Assembly: GCF_041956535.1 (NCBI RefSeq) | Contig: NW_027192191.1 | Location: 879,443-943,442, forward strand | Direction: 5' to 3' | Length of the DNA stretch: 64,000 nt | Origin: Calcarisporiella thermophila CBS 279.70 | Lineage: Eukaryota > Calcarisporiellomycota | Shown here: positions 23,941 through 34,900 of the stretch, piece after piece | Layout: each line of letters begins with the position of its first letter | How positions within the stretch are numbered: the stretch's first letter is position 1 | Notes under the pieces: generated by a model | The model's input: the letters and a program-made list of their open reading frames with translations, nothing else | Told to the model about the DNA's origin: nothing | Databases searched by the model: none | Translations under genes and position numbers: made by a program

Positions 23941-26369
23941 TTCATGATCGGGGACCTACCGGTCCTCTTCCCTACGACGCCATTTACCCCGAGCAGTACG
24001 CGTACATGTGCGACCTGAAACGCACGCTCGACATCAATGTAAGCCGGAGACCCTTACTTCTTCGCCGGGTTTCGGCAGCCAATTTAGCGTGTTTTCTGTG
24101 CTCACTACCGCGTCGCGTTGTTTCACGTATTGGCGCCTCGCGAACCCCTGCCACCTGCACCCGACTATCCTAACCCGTGCCATGAACTGGAGCGCTCATC
24201 GCGTTGGTATGCCACGCTTGCGCCACATAGGGCCACTGCCTGCTGGAAATGCCCTCGGGAACGGGCAAGACCGTGTCGCTGCTGTCACTCATCATAACCT
24301 ACCAACAGCACTACCCGGAGAAGCGCAAGCTCGTATACTGCTCGCGAACGGTGCCAGAAATTGAAAAGGCGCTTGCCGAGCTGCGCCGGTTGATGGAGTT
24401 CTGCGCCAAGGAACTGGGCTACGTCGAACCCTTCCTTGGTATCAGTCTGACTAGTCGTCGCAACCTGTGCGTGCATCCCAGCATCAGCCTGGAGAAGAAG
24501 GTTAACGTGGTGGATGCGCGCTGCCGCGCCCTGGTAGCGCAGCAAGGCGTCCATGTCGGCCGATCGAGAAAGTCACCTAAGTCCAACTGTGCTTCCTTGC
24601 AGTGCCTGCCTAGAAGGTGTATTCTATATCCATTGCTAATCCGCAAATAACTGCGTTACTTTGCACTGCTCAATGTATCAGCCACTTGAAGCGTCCGAAA
24701 TTCCCAACGTTCTTCCCAATGGCGTTTACACCTTGATGAACTAAAGCAATTGTAATAGTACTGGAATGTGACCTCGGTTTAATTTCGATACTTTCTTAAT
24801 TTTACTGGTTGTTTTCTAAATTCTTAATTAATTGCTATTGTTATTGTATAAAACGAATTTGTAGGAATTTGGAGTTCGAATTAACTTTTTATTTTCTTTA
24901 TTGGATTTTATAATCTTATTTTCTGAACTTACTATTTCTTACCTTGCTATAATAAATATTAAGTTCGATACTTGGTGTTTATTATAGCAATGCGGCAAGG
25001 AAAATAACATCTGCCCGTACTACTTCTCTCGACGATTGGTAGGTATCGCACGTCTTTGCTAGAGCAGAGTCCCGTTTGTGGCTAGATGATCCAGGAAAAC
25101 AAGACTATGTAGGACGTGTGCGCACTGCACCCTGCAAACACTTGCCACGATAATGCGTGCTTCGCTGCTCCTGCGCAATCTCTTGCTCCTCTGCGCCTTC
25201 CCGTACTCACTTTGCTTTTTTATTTTGCCATCGCCGTGGCCAAAACGACAGCTTCCCTTTGCAAACGTCATCCTCTACAGCTACCATTATCTCCTAAAGT
25301 GGCCAACTCAGTCTCCCGAGAGCTGTCCAAGGATTCTATTGTTGTCTTCAATGAAGCTCACAATATTGGTATGCATTCTGCTAAGCATGCGCTTGGTGCC
25401 AGTATCCAGGCTATTTGCTAGGGCTTGGCGCAGTTCTCGAAATTTGCTGATTTTTGCTGTTGCTAAATACTGCTTGCGACAATCCCCATACCTGCACGTG
25501 GTGAAGACAATGTGTGCATCGAATCGCTTAGCATGGATATCGGCCGATATACGCTTGATGCAAGCTCAAGAAGTATTCAGCAGCTGGCGGAGCGAATACA
25601 AGATTCCGTATTTGCAATTGTGTAGCTTTTTTATACCTTTGCTTTTGCCCTTCGCACCTGCCTAGATGACTGCCGTATGCTTATCACGCTGTGTACGAGA
25701 CTGTTTACTACTTCTGCGTCTCCTGATTCCGACGTATGCAGAGTGAAAGAAAAGGGTGCCGAGAAGCTTAAGGACGAGTACCAGCGCTTGGTTGATGGGC
25801 TGCGAGCCGCTGGCCAAGACTGCGATGAAGGCACCTTTTTGGCTAATCCAGGTTGGTTGGCAATAAGTCACTCCGGCTGCTTCATGCTCCTTGTTTGCAC
25901 ATAGGAGACCAAGCGCGACTGCACGGCCGTAGCTTTTTGTAGCAAGAAATGATACACGTGAACCTGTGCTAATTACCGCATGCAATATTGGATGGCTGCC
26001 CCTTCCCATAGTGCTTCCGGATGGTGTCCTTGAAGAGGCCTTCCCTGGCAACATTCGGCGAGCAGAGCATTTTGTAGCGTTTTTGCAACGATTAGTAGAG
26101 TATTTGAAGGTACGGCAACCTCTCACAACGCCAGTCCGGCCTAAAGTTTGGGCCAGTTGTACGACTGGCCGCTCGTATGTTTGTTAGAAATAGCATTCCA
26201 TTATACCAACTTCCACTGATGCTCTAGAACCTTGGCAATGCACGATGCTCCTTGTTGCGCTACATTACATCCAGACTCGATTGCGGGTACTCAACGTCGT
26301 AGCCGAAACGCCGGCATCATTTCTGCAAAATGTCAAAGATGTCACATACATTGACCGCAAACCGCTGCG
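23941..26369 (+). pseudogene. RAD3: Broken RAD3/XPD (TFIIH helicase) copy
   Basis: Fragments of the XPD/Rad3 DNA helicase appear in order: DLPVLF then PYDAIYPEQYAYMCDLKRTL (about 23955-24040), GHCLLEMPSGTGKTVSLLSL with Walker A and the YCSRTVPEIEKAL segment (24229-24560), LPNGVYTL (about 24711-24735), CGKENNICPYYFSRRL (24990-25038), ANVILYSYHYLL (25257-25293), VANSVSRELSKDSIVVF (25299-25349), LKDEYQRLVDGL (25769-25804), [20 protein letters not shown] (from about 26013) and RLRVLNVVAETP..YIDRKPLR (26279-26369). Splice sites between pieces are still recognisable, so this is a genomic copy, not a retrocopy. Damage: a one-base deficit before PYD, another after GVYTL, a deletion after YHYLL, DEAH changed to NEAH at 25350, a 236-bp insertion at 24751, and loss of the entire C-terminal half including helicase motifs III-VI. 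XPD is essential, so an intact copy should exist elsewhere. Confidence 0.85.
24746..24991 (+). mobile_element. Solo-LTR-like insertion, copy 1 (236 bp, TSD gcaat)
   Basis: The element spans 24751-24986, from TGTAATAGTACTGG to GTGTTTATTATA, flanked by the direct repeat gcaat (24746-24750 and 24987-24991). It splits the XPD frame exactly between VYTL(D)ELKQL and CGKENNICPYY, so the boundaries are independently supported by the host gene. It contains a TATA-like gtataaaa and an aataaa-type sequence, and has no coding capacity. The TG...TA ends with near-palindromic termini and 5-bp duplication fit a solo LTR; a non-autonomous DNA element is the alternative. Confidence 0.82.
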
Positions 26370-27078
26370 GTAAGTTTTGCGCTATTATTATCATCCTGGC
26401 TAGAGTGCATCGGAGGAGTATCGCCGTACCTGGTAATTTAGCAAGCCAGTTATGGTAAGCGTGCTAGATGCGCGCAACTCTTCTAATACTCTCATACCTG
26501 CCGCCTGTAAGTAACTATCCGAGATTCTCGTGGCATGAACCCACCTTTTAAAGGCATGAGAGAAACGTGGTACTAGAGATGAATTCGAAAAAGCCATCAT
26601 ACTTTTCAAGTGGATGCACGCAGAATGAGGATGCTGTAAGCCGATCTGAATCGCGCGAAAGTAGTCATGTAATAGGGAATCCCCAGATTCTTTGAAAAGC
26701 GGTGACGGCCAATGTCACCCCGACTGAGAACTGTTTTCAGCACTGTTATGGCTTGAAAGCTGCCTAAGAAAGAGACGAGCCTAAAAGACGATACCCATAG
26801 CGAGCTATCAGTCATTTTGCTACATAAGGCACCACCTCAAAGACCCCTATTTGTAAAGGAAGGCAGAACCAAGAACAAATGGACTTAATTTCGCATTATG
26901 AAACGGAATAGGGAGTCACTCAATAGAAAGAAATATAAGGACGCGATTTGGGAAGAAATCGACCTTTGGTACGTTTATGTGAGACGTAGCGCCCGCTCGC
27001 CCATCGTCTACCAACGACCGTGTGGACAAAAACCTCCGGCTACAGTCGGAATTCTGGATCCCCCAAAGCAAAAGGAAG
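26370..27078. other. Non-coding stretch after XPD remnant
   Basis: No recognisable protein similarity; the missing XPD C-terminal half is not found here. Short frames only. Confidence 0.4.
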
Positions 27079-27143
27079 CGCTCAACGTGGGGTCGAACCT
27101 TGAGATTAAGAGTCTCACGATCTATCGATTGAGCTAGTCGGGC
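27079..27143 (-). pseudogene. Decayed tRNA-Lys (anticodon CTT)
   Basis: On the minus strand the sequence starts GCCCGACTAGCTCAATCGAT, has an intact anticodon arm with stem TGAGA/TCTCA around loop CTCTTAA, and ends with the B-box half GGTTCGACCCCACGTTGAGC. The variable loop and the 5' strand of the T stem (about seven bases) are missing, and the 3' acceptor strand GTTGAGC no longer fully pairs with GCCCGAC (two transitions). It cannot fold as a normal tRNA. It may be a dead tRNA gene or the head of a tRNA-derived SINE. Confidence 0.75.
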
Positions 27144-28095
27144 TTTGCATTGTGTCGTGGCTCTCGTTAATGAATAACGACCCACTCTGTAACAGTTCTG
27201 CAGACTGTTAATGATTCGGATCCTTAATTAATAATGAATCCAATTCAAGAGAATGAATAATGAATTCAAGAGAACGGATTATTACTAACTAAACAATAAC
27301 ACTATAGCAATTATCTTATATCCTCACCTTAATTAATAATGAAAACATATCGAGTATTAAATAAAGATGAATCTCTGGGAAAAAACCTTAAAAAACTCGT
27401 TTTCATGAGCATGTGATCAGTACGTAATAAAAGGAAAGCGGTATTAATTGTAAAAGGAGATAGAGGCTTGGTCGTGCTACACACTCGGCTAGCGAGGAAA
27501 ATAAGTTAACAAGTGCTTCCTTTACAAGACTAGTCAAATGACAGCCTTTAGATAGCCTTTAAATACTGTGACCCACATCGAAAATAGACCAGGGCTAAAC
27601 AACCAGCTAACAAATATAAAAGGAAATAACACATAAAATATACTAAATCGGTTGTGACCATCCATATCAAACTAAAGAAGTACAAAAGTGGTTTAGGCAT
27701 ATGAAACAATACCAAAATAGGTATACACATAAAGTGGCATATTTAGGGTTAGGTTGCATCGAATCATAAAAGGTTGAGCTGTTAGTTCAGTTTTGGTCTA
27801 GTTTCCTGGGCCAAGCTCTGTCTGTGTAGGTAATTACATCGCTGCCACAGCCGAGTCCGGCGTCGAGCCCAGGATGATGCTGGCCTGCACAACGCGTGAA
27901 CCCGTTTCTACTCCACCCACGACAAGCTGGAAACGGGTAACTGGTTACCGAGGAGTGCCCACTACAGTATGGACAATGGCTCTCCTATATTTGCTACAAC
28001 CAATGCAAGGAAAAATAATAAGCAAAATGAACAAAATATGCAGTAGTGGCAGTAGTAGTAATAGGAAGAAAAAGTAATAGTGGCAGGGAAGGAAG
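27144..28095. other. Non-coding stretch between tRNA relic and LTR copy 2
   Basis: About 950 nt. 27830-28010 is more GC-rich and on the minus strand reads as a short open piece ending PDSAVAAM-stop, which I could not assign. The remainder is AT-rich without features. Confidence 0.35.
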
Positions 28096-28341
28096 CCGCC
28101 TATAATAAACACCAAGTATCGAACTTAATATTTATTATAGCAAGGTAAGAAATAGTAAGTTCAGAAAATAAGATTATAAAATCCAATAAAGAAAATAAAA
28201 AGTTAATTCGAACTCCAAATTCCTACAAATTCGTTTTATACAATAACAATAGCAATTAATTAAGAATTTAGAAAACAACCAGTAAAATTAAGAAAGTATC
28301 GAAATTAAACCGAGGTCACATTCCAGTACTATTACACCGCC
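28096..28341 (-). mobile_element. Solo-LTR-like insertion, copy 2 (236 bp, TSD ccgcc)
   Basis: Spans 28101-28336 and reads as the exact reverse complement of the copy at 24751-24986, with no difference that I can find over 236 bp. It is flanked by a different 5-bp duplication, ccgcc (28096-28100 and 28337-28341), so it is an independent insertion. It lies 31 bp beyond the 3' end of the lactone oxidase gene. Identity of both copies implies recent activity of the parent element. Confidence 0.82.
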
Positions 28342-28371
28342 AAATCCAGGCGAGTGGCACCAAGAAAAAGA

Positions 28372-30021
28372 TCAGGACCGGATGATGTCAAATGGCGACT
28401 TTTTGCGGCAGGTTAGGTAGCCGTCGACCTTTTCGCATTTGAGGCTGCTGCCACAGTCGCTGTCCTTGGAGCAAATGCAAAAGGCGGTGATGGCACAGTG
28501 CTTAATGCCGGGTGATGGCGTGAGCTGGCTGGAGATTCCCTTAAGGCGACGAGCGAACCGGTTCTCGAAGGTACCGCGCGGGTCGAAGCGAGCCATGGCC
28601 TTGAGGAAATTCTTGCGGCCGGGCAAGCGGTCGTCGGTGAGGAATGCAGGCGTAAACCACACTGCACTGTTCTTGCCCCAGTGGGCGCGGGCTTGGTACT
28701 TATCGTACAGCATCTGCTGGATGGCGAGATAGACGCCGACGCTCATCTGAGGGTCTCTCCCATAATTCTCACGCCAAAACGAGGCAATCTGGAGGTGAAC
28801 CGACTCGCGGTCATGCGGCGCACTAAGGAACGACGAGGTGGCCGGCGAGAAGCGAAGCCAGAGACCAAAAGCGGGAAAGGCAGCGTATTCCTGCCTGAGG
28901 ATGGACTTAATGTCATCCACAGCGGCACTTAGACTTGATGCCGATATTGCCTGTTCGACGTCGAAAGGGACGCCCAATTGCGGAGAGGACCAGCCACACA
29001 TGCCTTCCTTGCACGCGTTGGTCATCATGCGATGACTAAAACCCGTCGAAGGGCTATGGTGGAACAAGTTGAGGTCATCGGAGAAGAAAGGCTGCCTGCC
29101 AGGAACCGTTTTGAACAGTGTAAGCTTGGTAAACTGTTCTAAGGCGGTAAGAGCGAGCTTGTTCTTCGTTGCTTGAATTAACTCCACTCCCATCCCGCCC
29201 GCTACGCGCACGGGCGGGGGCAACTCGGGCAAGAAGTTGGTGTGGTCGTTGCCCCTAGCCTCCACGCCCTTACGTTCGCCGCGCACTACGACGACGTCTT
29301 TGGACGACGGGTACCAGAACATCTCAAAGAACTCGTAGCGTTTGGCTTCGGCGTACGCCCTCCCGTCCGTCAGGATGGTATCGGGTTCGAGAGTCGTGGT
29401 GACCCTGAGCTTGAACGACGGAGTCACCTTGAAAGTGATGTCGGTCAAGATCCCCAGCAGCCCTAGGTTGCACCGAATTGCATCAAAGTCCGGATCGGCG
29501 TCGGTCACCTTGAGGATGTCGCCGTTGCCATCGACCAGCGTGACGGCCACGGCATAGTCGGACGGCATGGACGAGTGGACGAGCGACGAGCCGTGCGAAC
29601 CCGTACCCAGCAACCCACCCATGCTGACGTTGCCCAAGACGGGAAAGTGGTTGAGGGTGACGCCCTCAGCATGTAGCTTCTCCAGCGCGTCGACCAACTG
29701 CTCACCGGCGACGATGGTCGCCGTCATTTTGTCGGCGGACACCGTGACGCCCTTGAGGCCTTTCACGTCGATTGGAATGCCATCGGTGCAGATCACGTCG
29801 GTTATCGAGTGTTGGTTTGCAATGGCCTTGACCGTAAGATTCTTGCCAATGGCCTCGCGCACGATGTCCTGCACCTCGTCGGTCGAGGTAGGACGGCGGA
29901 TCTGGTGCTGCGTAGTGCAGACCATAGTGCCTTGGTAAGATTTGTAGGTGGTACCGGCCACCACTACCGCTAGTAAATGCAAGAGAATAAGGCGGTTGAA
30001 AAGCATGGCGGAGGGAAGCAT
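28372..30021 (-). CDS. Secreted FAD-linked aldonolactone oxidase (ALO/GULO family)
   Basis: An intronless, GC-rich frame. The frame opens at 30186, but the ATG at 30021 (MLPSAMLFNRLILLHLLAVV) gives a clean signal peptide and is preferred; this yields 549 aa. The FAD-binding PCMH domain has the RRPTSTDEVQDIV start, TVKAIANQHSITD, GVTLNHFPVLGNVSMGGLLG and TGSHGSS with LLGILTDITFKV. The C-terminal lactone oxidase domain ends with the family motif AHWGK (RAHWGKNSAVWF) and RFDPRGTFENRF. A further Cys-rich tail (CICSKDSDCGSSLKC) follows, not present in yeast ALO1. The family oxidises D-arabinono- or L-gulono-1,4-lactone to erythroascorbate/ascorbate with release of H2O2. The signal peptide and disulfide-rich tail suggest an extracellular enzyme, which would be a source of extracellular peroxide. 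Surrounded by transposon remnants. Confidence 0.86.
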   Translation of the reverse strand: MLPSAMLFNRLILLHLLAVVVAGTTYKSYQGTMVCTTQHQIRRPTSTDEVQDIVREAIGKNLTVKAIANQHSITDVICTDGIPIDVKGLKGVTVSADKMTATIVAGEQLVDALEKLHAEGVTLNHFPVLGNVSMGGLLGTGSHGSSLVHSSMPSDYAVAVTLVDGNGDILKVTDADPDFDAIRCNLGLLGILTDITFKVTPSFKLRVTTTLEPDTILTDGRAYAEAKRYEFFEMFWYPSSKDVVVVRGERKGVEARGNDHTNFLPELPPPVRVAGGMGVELIQATKNKLALTALEQFTKLTLFKTVPGRQPFFSDDLNLFHHSPSTGFSHRMMTNACKEGMCGWSSPQLGVPFDVEQAISASSLSAAVDDIKSILRQEYAAFPAFGLWLRFSPATSSFLSAPHDRESVHLQIASFWRENYGRDPQMSVGVYLAIQQMLYDKYQARAHWGKNSAVWFTPAFLTDDRLPGRKNFLKAMARFDPRGTFENRFARRLKGISSQLTPSPGIKHCAITAFCICSKDSDCGSSLKCEKVDGYLTCRKKSPFDIIRS

Positions 30022-30186
30022 GTCACGTTTGACCGAGAGAAGAGGAGGCGTGACGGAGAAAAGCGAGAAGATATAGACAGTTCGGTTAGGAGAGCAGCAT
30101 CTGTCAGAACCGTAAAAGTAAAACAACCCATTGGTGATACTGAAAGTGACGGCGAAATCGCCGTTGGACGGGTGTCTAGGTGTCAA

Positions 30187-30462
30187 AATAATAGCCGATC
30201 ATGTTTCTATTAGCACTGGTGGGTCTCAAGTTCAGCAAAGCGACATGGGATTCACATTTGAATGAAAGCTCCGGCGCCATCCAAGTGCGAACATGGTAGG
30301 CGGTCGAACTCGAGTTTCGCCATTGGTGGTCTCCACCAGTGTGCACGTAGAATCTACCTCGGATTAATATCGCAAGATTGGTCTCGAAACGCGAATCGGA
30401 AACCATATAGGTCCGCCGAGACGAAGTCGGTGGAGCTATCCTTCAAAGACGGAGTAGATATT
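30187..30462. other. Short non-coding stretch upstream of LINE remnant
   Basis: Contains further short frames (such as TWDSHLNESSGAIQVRTW on +) that may be more degraded parts of the same LINE ORF1 region. No intact gene. Confidence 0.3.
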
Positions 30463-31014
30463 GCAGAAATCCTTTAGAAAGGATTCTTTGTTGACGAGAG
30501 GCGTGTCCCAGCCACAAAAGTCTATAGCCATAAAAAAATAATCGTTCGAATCAACGCACAAGGCCTTCCAATCCAAAAGGAGGAGGATTTTGCAGACAAG
30601 ATCGAATAAAGCTTCAAGATTTTCGGAAAGATATTTGACATCAGATTCGACGGAATCACCTACAAAGAGAGGAGATTCATAACAGATAGAGCAGCTGTAT
30701 ACCTCGACATAACGGAGAACCCAGAAACCATGGAATATATGCCCAGACAAATCTAAATCGATGATGCTCAAGTAATTCTCGATTGGCGAGGGGCCCCCAT
30801 TTTCTGCAGATACTGCAGGAAAGAAGGACACAGAGTGCAAGTATGCCCCTACAGTAACAGACAAGAAAGAATTCCGGAACAGCAAGGAAAATCAACCAAC
30901 CAAGGACCTACGCCAAAAAACCCGCCAACTCAGCGACAAGAAAGCATCGACACGAACACAACCTCGGACTCCGATGGCTTCGAGGTAGTGAGATCCAGGA
31001 AGAAAAGAGGATAA
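30463..31014 (+). pseudogene. Non-LTR retrotransposon ORF1 remnant (zinc knuckle)
   Basis: One frame runs from about 30463 to the stop at 31012-31014, interrupted only by two TAA codons (about 30607 and 30754). It ends in a CCHC knuckle, CRYCRKEGHRVQVC, followed by a basic Gln/Pro-rich tail. Upstream text such as ERRFITDRAAVYLDITENPE fits the RNA-binding-like body of LINE ORF1 proteins of early fungi. No reverse transcriptase is found downstream, so it is a truncated, inactive fragment. Confidence 0.6.
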
Positions 31015-31938
31015 AAGAGAACGGCCACAACCCCTGAACCAGACAGAAGAATCCGTCCTCTAAGGACACCAAATACCCTTAGATCAACTTCAATCGAACC
31101 AACGCAACCAACCGAACAGACTCATTCGGACACCCAGGAAAATCACCAAAATTGTCGAGGAAGAATTCAAGAAGCGCATATCTAATAAAACGATAAAGAG
31201 AATACTCAAGAAGCTCAATGTAAAGCCACTGTCAAATCGTGAGAAATCATAACAGCTATCACGATAGTTCTTGATATACATAATATATCAAGAGCCTCTC
31301 GGGTAGACTCTTTATATTATTGGACTAATGACAGTCTGAATGTGCATTGTCGGCTGAAGCTGCAGAGCCCTCGAAGATCCCAGAGGTTGGTTGAGCACTT
31401 GTGCCCAGCTGAGGTCTCATTAGTGAAGTGAATCTCACGCTTATTCCATAAAACTCCCTATCTGGCGAAGCCACGGCTTCAGTGAAGCGATATTAGTTTG
31501 GATATACAAACATCTTTGTAAGGAGTTAACAGTTCACCTAGTAAATACTCTTTGATAATCACTTTGTAATAGCTCAAAGCTCTGGTAACTGCGATCATTT
31601 TCTTTATAGACGACTGCCAAATATTAGTGATTTAATATTTCATTTAAGTGCCTATACGTCATTCTTCAAAGCAATAATTATTGCAAGCAAATGTTAAAAA
31701 AACTTTTACCTTAACCGGCAAATATAACAGTGCTGATGTGTATAAAATTCCACGAAATATTGAATATTATTTGCCAAGCCTTGTGGAAACCCAACTTTGG
31801 TAATACTTCTTTTCTTCTCATGCTTCAAATCCTTCGAGTATATAAAGTAGTAAATAATCCATTAAAAATTAGTAGAATTCTGGTCCCAATTCTCGCAATC
31901 ATCTATTTCTCATAGTACTTCGAGAGTTCCTCTGATAA
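31015..31938. other. Intergenic, upstream of NB-ARC gene
   Basis: Begins with a degraded continuation of the LINE fragment. An imperfect inverted repeat (atatatcaagag ... ctctttatat, about 31277-31318) is present. Nothing coding is recognised. Confidence 0.4.
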
Positions 31939-34900
31939 ATGGCATCACTCTCTTCAAAAGGTCAGGAAATACCAAGCGGGGACATGAACTTCAAATCGAG
32001 TGTTAGGATGCCTGAGTTCACTGGTATAGTTGACATACACAACTACTCTTTACTTCTTTCAACTTTAAAATTTCTAAACTTATAGCATCCAATCTCATTG
32101 GTGATAATTTGAAAAAATATGTCCCTAATCGCTATTACAATGAGCATTTCTTTGGTGTACCAAAAGTGAATGGAGCTTTCATTGACCGCCCAAGTATCTG
32201 GAATAAAATGACAAACACTCCAGCTAAAGAAACCAGCTCCGTAAAGAGAGTGATTTTAGCGCTAAATGGGCGTGGTGGTGCAGGCAAAACTCAACTTATG
32301 CTTCGATACTGCTACTATCATCGTGATCAATATGACTTCATATTCTGGCTTAGAGCCGACAACTGGATGCTGACAGCAAATTCAATTCGGAGTTTAGCTA
32401 TCAACCTCGGTTTTGATGAGAGGGCTTTTGAGGAAGAATATGCGGATGAAAAGATGATCAAATGGGTTCGTGGCTGGCTTGAGAGAACACCGAGATGGCT
32501 ACTACTCCTTGATAATGCTGATAGCCAGGTACTTGGAAGACTTCCAGACGTTCTACCGCGTCAGGGAGGGACTATTATTTTGTCTACACGTGAGACGGTT
32601 TCAATGGAAGAGGCTGTAGTGATTCACGTCGATAAAATGGAAGAAGAAGAAGCACTCTCACTCCTCCACCAGGGTTCTACAATGGAGTCTATCAACGTAG
32701 AAACTACAAAATTTCATATAGCTAAAGAGCTCGTCGCAGAACTCGAGTATATGCCACTCGCAATTGAGCTCGCACGGGCGTTTATTAAAAACACAAGTCA
32801 GCACTTCCAAGAATACCTAGCACTTTTCAAGAGGTGTCGAGATAGAATGTTTCCAACCATCCACCAAGACTCCCCTGATCCGCATGACCGAAACATAGCA
32901 ACTATTTGTAATATTTTATTCGAGCACTTGCGAAGAGTAGATCCTATCGCAATGAATATTCTCGAAATATGTGCTTTCCTACAACCCAATAACATTCCCG
33001 TGCAATTTTTTGGACGACAATTTTCTAGACTCAAGTTGGATTCTACCCTCCTCGCTTCTTTTAAGAGAGGTTTGAACGTCGATTTTCCTTGTACTGTTAG
33101 CACCTCCTTAGATACAATCAGCACATTTTCATTGGCTAGTTTCGATAATAATGATAAGAGGTGCAAAGCAACTGTATTTACCATACATCCTCTGGTTCAA
33201 AAAACAATATACGAGGATATGAGCGAGGAAAGAAGAATGCATTTGGTTCTTAATCTCGCCGATGCTCTCGACATTGAAACTGAGTTTAACTGCGTATACA
33301 ATCCACATTCACGAGAAATTATGGACGTCTATGCACAGCATATTCTTCATTTTGCTTCAGTGTTCAATAATTCCTACCAAAATGAACCCGTGTCTGAGAG
33401 ATTCTGTAGTCTATTAAACCGAACGATTTATTTTCTATTGCATTCCGGTTTTCTTGTTGGCTTGGAGCGATTGTCAGAGTTTTCAGTCTTGGCTTCACAG
33501 TCAATATACGAAAGTGAGCACACGGAAATAGCGACCTCATTGAATAATCTTGCTACGCTCTTTCGTTATCAGAGTGATTATGCCAGGGCCGAGCAGCTTT
33601 ATGAAAAAGCATTGGCTATTCGAGAGAATATATTGGGACTAGAGCACTCGAAATCAGCAACCTCTTTAAACAACCTAGCCTGTCTTTATCATTACCAATT
33701 TGACTTCGATAGAGCTCTGCTATTGTTTCAAAGAGCTTTGACTATCTACGAGAGATCACTAGGATACGAACATCCATTTACAATAACCATACTGAACAAT
33801 CTCGCCGAATGCCACAACGACCAAGGAAACTACGATAGAGCGGAGCCATTGTACCAAAAGTTACTGGCCATTGACGAAAAGCTGTCGGGATCGGAACACT
33901 TGGCCACTGCTGTATCTCTGAGTAATTTGGCTGACATATACCAGAGCCAGTATAAATGCTCGAGTGCTGAGCCGCTTTACACTAAAGCTCTGAGTATTAA
34001 AGAGAAATTGCTAGGACGTGATCATCTCAATGTGATTGACTCTCTGAACGATCTCTCTTCACTCTACCATGTCCAAGGAAATTTTAACAAAGCCTCGAGT
34101 ATATCCACTCAGAGCCTTAGGATTTCGAGCAATCTATCAGATATTGAGAACACATGTATGGATTTTCTCTACACTTTATATGAACAGGCTGGGTTCTATC
34201 ATGATTTGAAGGAGTACAACAAAAACGAGCACATTTATCAGCGTTCACTTGCAACTGAAGAGATTGTATTGGAATTTGAGCATCCACTCCCCACAAAATC
34301 CTTAAAACACCTTGCCCATCTATTCTATCAGGCGAGAAATATGGACGATAAAGCCGAACCGATATATATGAGGGTTTTGGAAGCCCAAGAAAAGATTTTA
34401 GGGACAGAGCATCCATACGTAGCAATATCACTTGACAGTCTGGCGGAGTTCCATCGATATAAGGAGAACTACGATAAAGCAGAACCTTTTTACGAGCGAG
34501 CACTGGAAATTCGCGAAAAGGCGTGGGGCTCTGATCACATATTCTTAGCAAATTCCCTTGACAATCTTGCCTGGGTTTGTCTTGGACAAGATAATAATAG
34601 CAAGGCCGATCCACTTTATCAGCGAGCACTAGAAATTATTGATAGAAACTTTGGACCTGAACACCCTGACACGATAAGATATCTAGAAGATATGATCACG
34701 TGTTATTTATCCTATGGCAAAAGGGAGCAGGCCGAATTATTGCATTGTCGTCTACTTTCGACCCAAGAGAAGCAATTGGAATCCAGTTGTCCAAATGAAT
34801 TGAATTTTGACATTATATACACAATCCCGGGGACTTTTGAGAGAGCCAAATTACTATATCAGCGACTACTTATTGCGCAAGAAACTCTCTTGGGTTCTGA

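Noticed and set aside
23607-24364. Long + strand frames before and over the first XPD fragments
   Set aside because: They run in frames other than the XPD similarity or across its intron; GC-rich composition makes spurious open frames likely.
24751-28336. The two 236-bp repeats as terminal inverted repeats of one 3.6-kb transposon
   Set aside because: Each copy has its own distinct 5-bp duplication and there is no transposase between them, so two independent insertions fit better.
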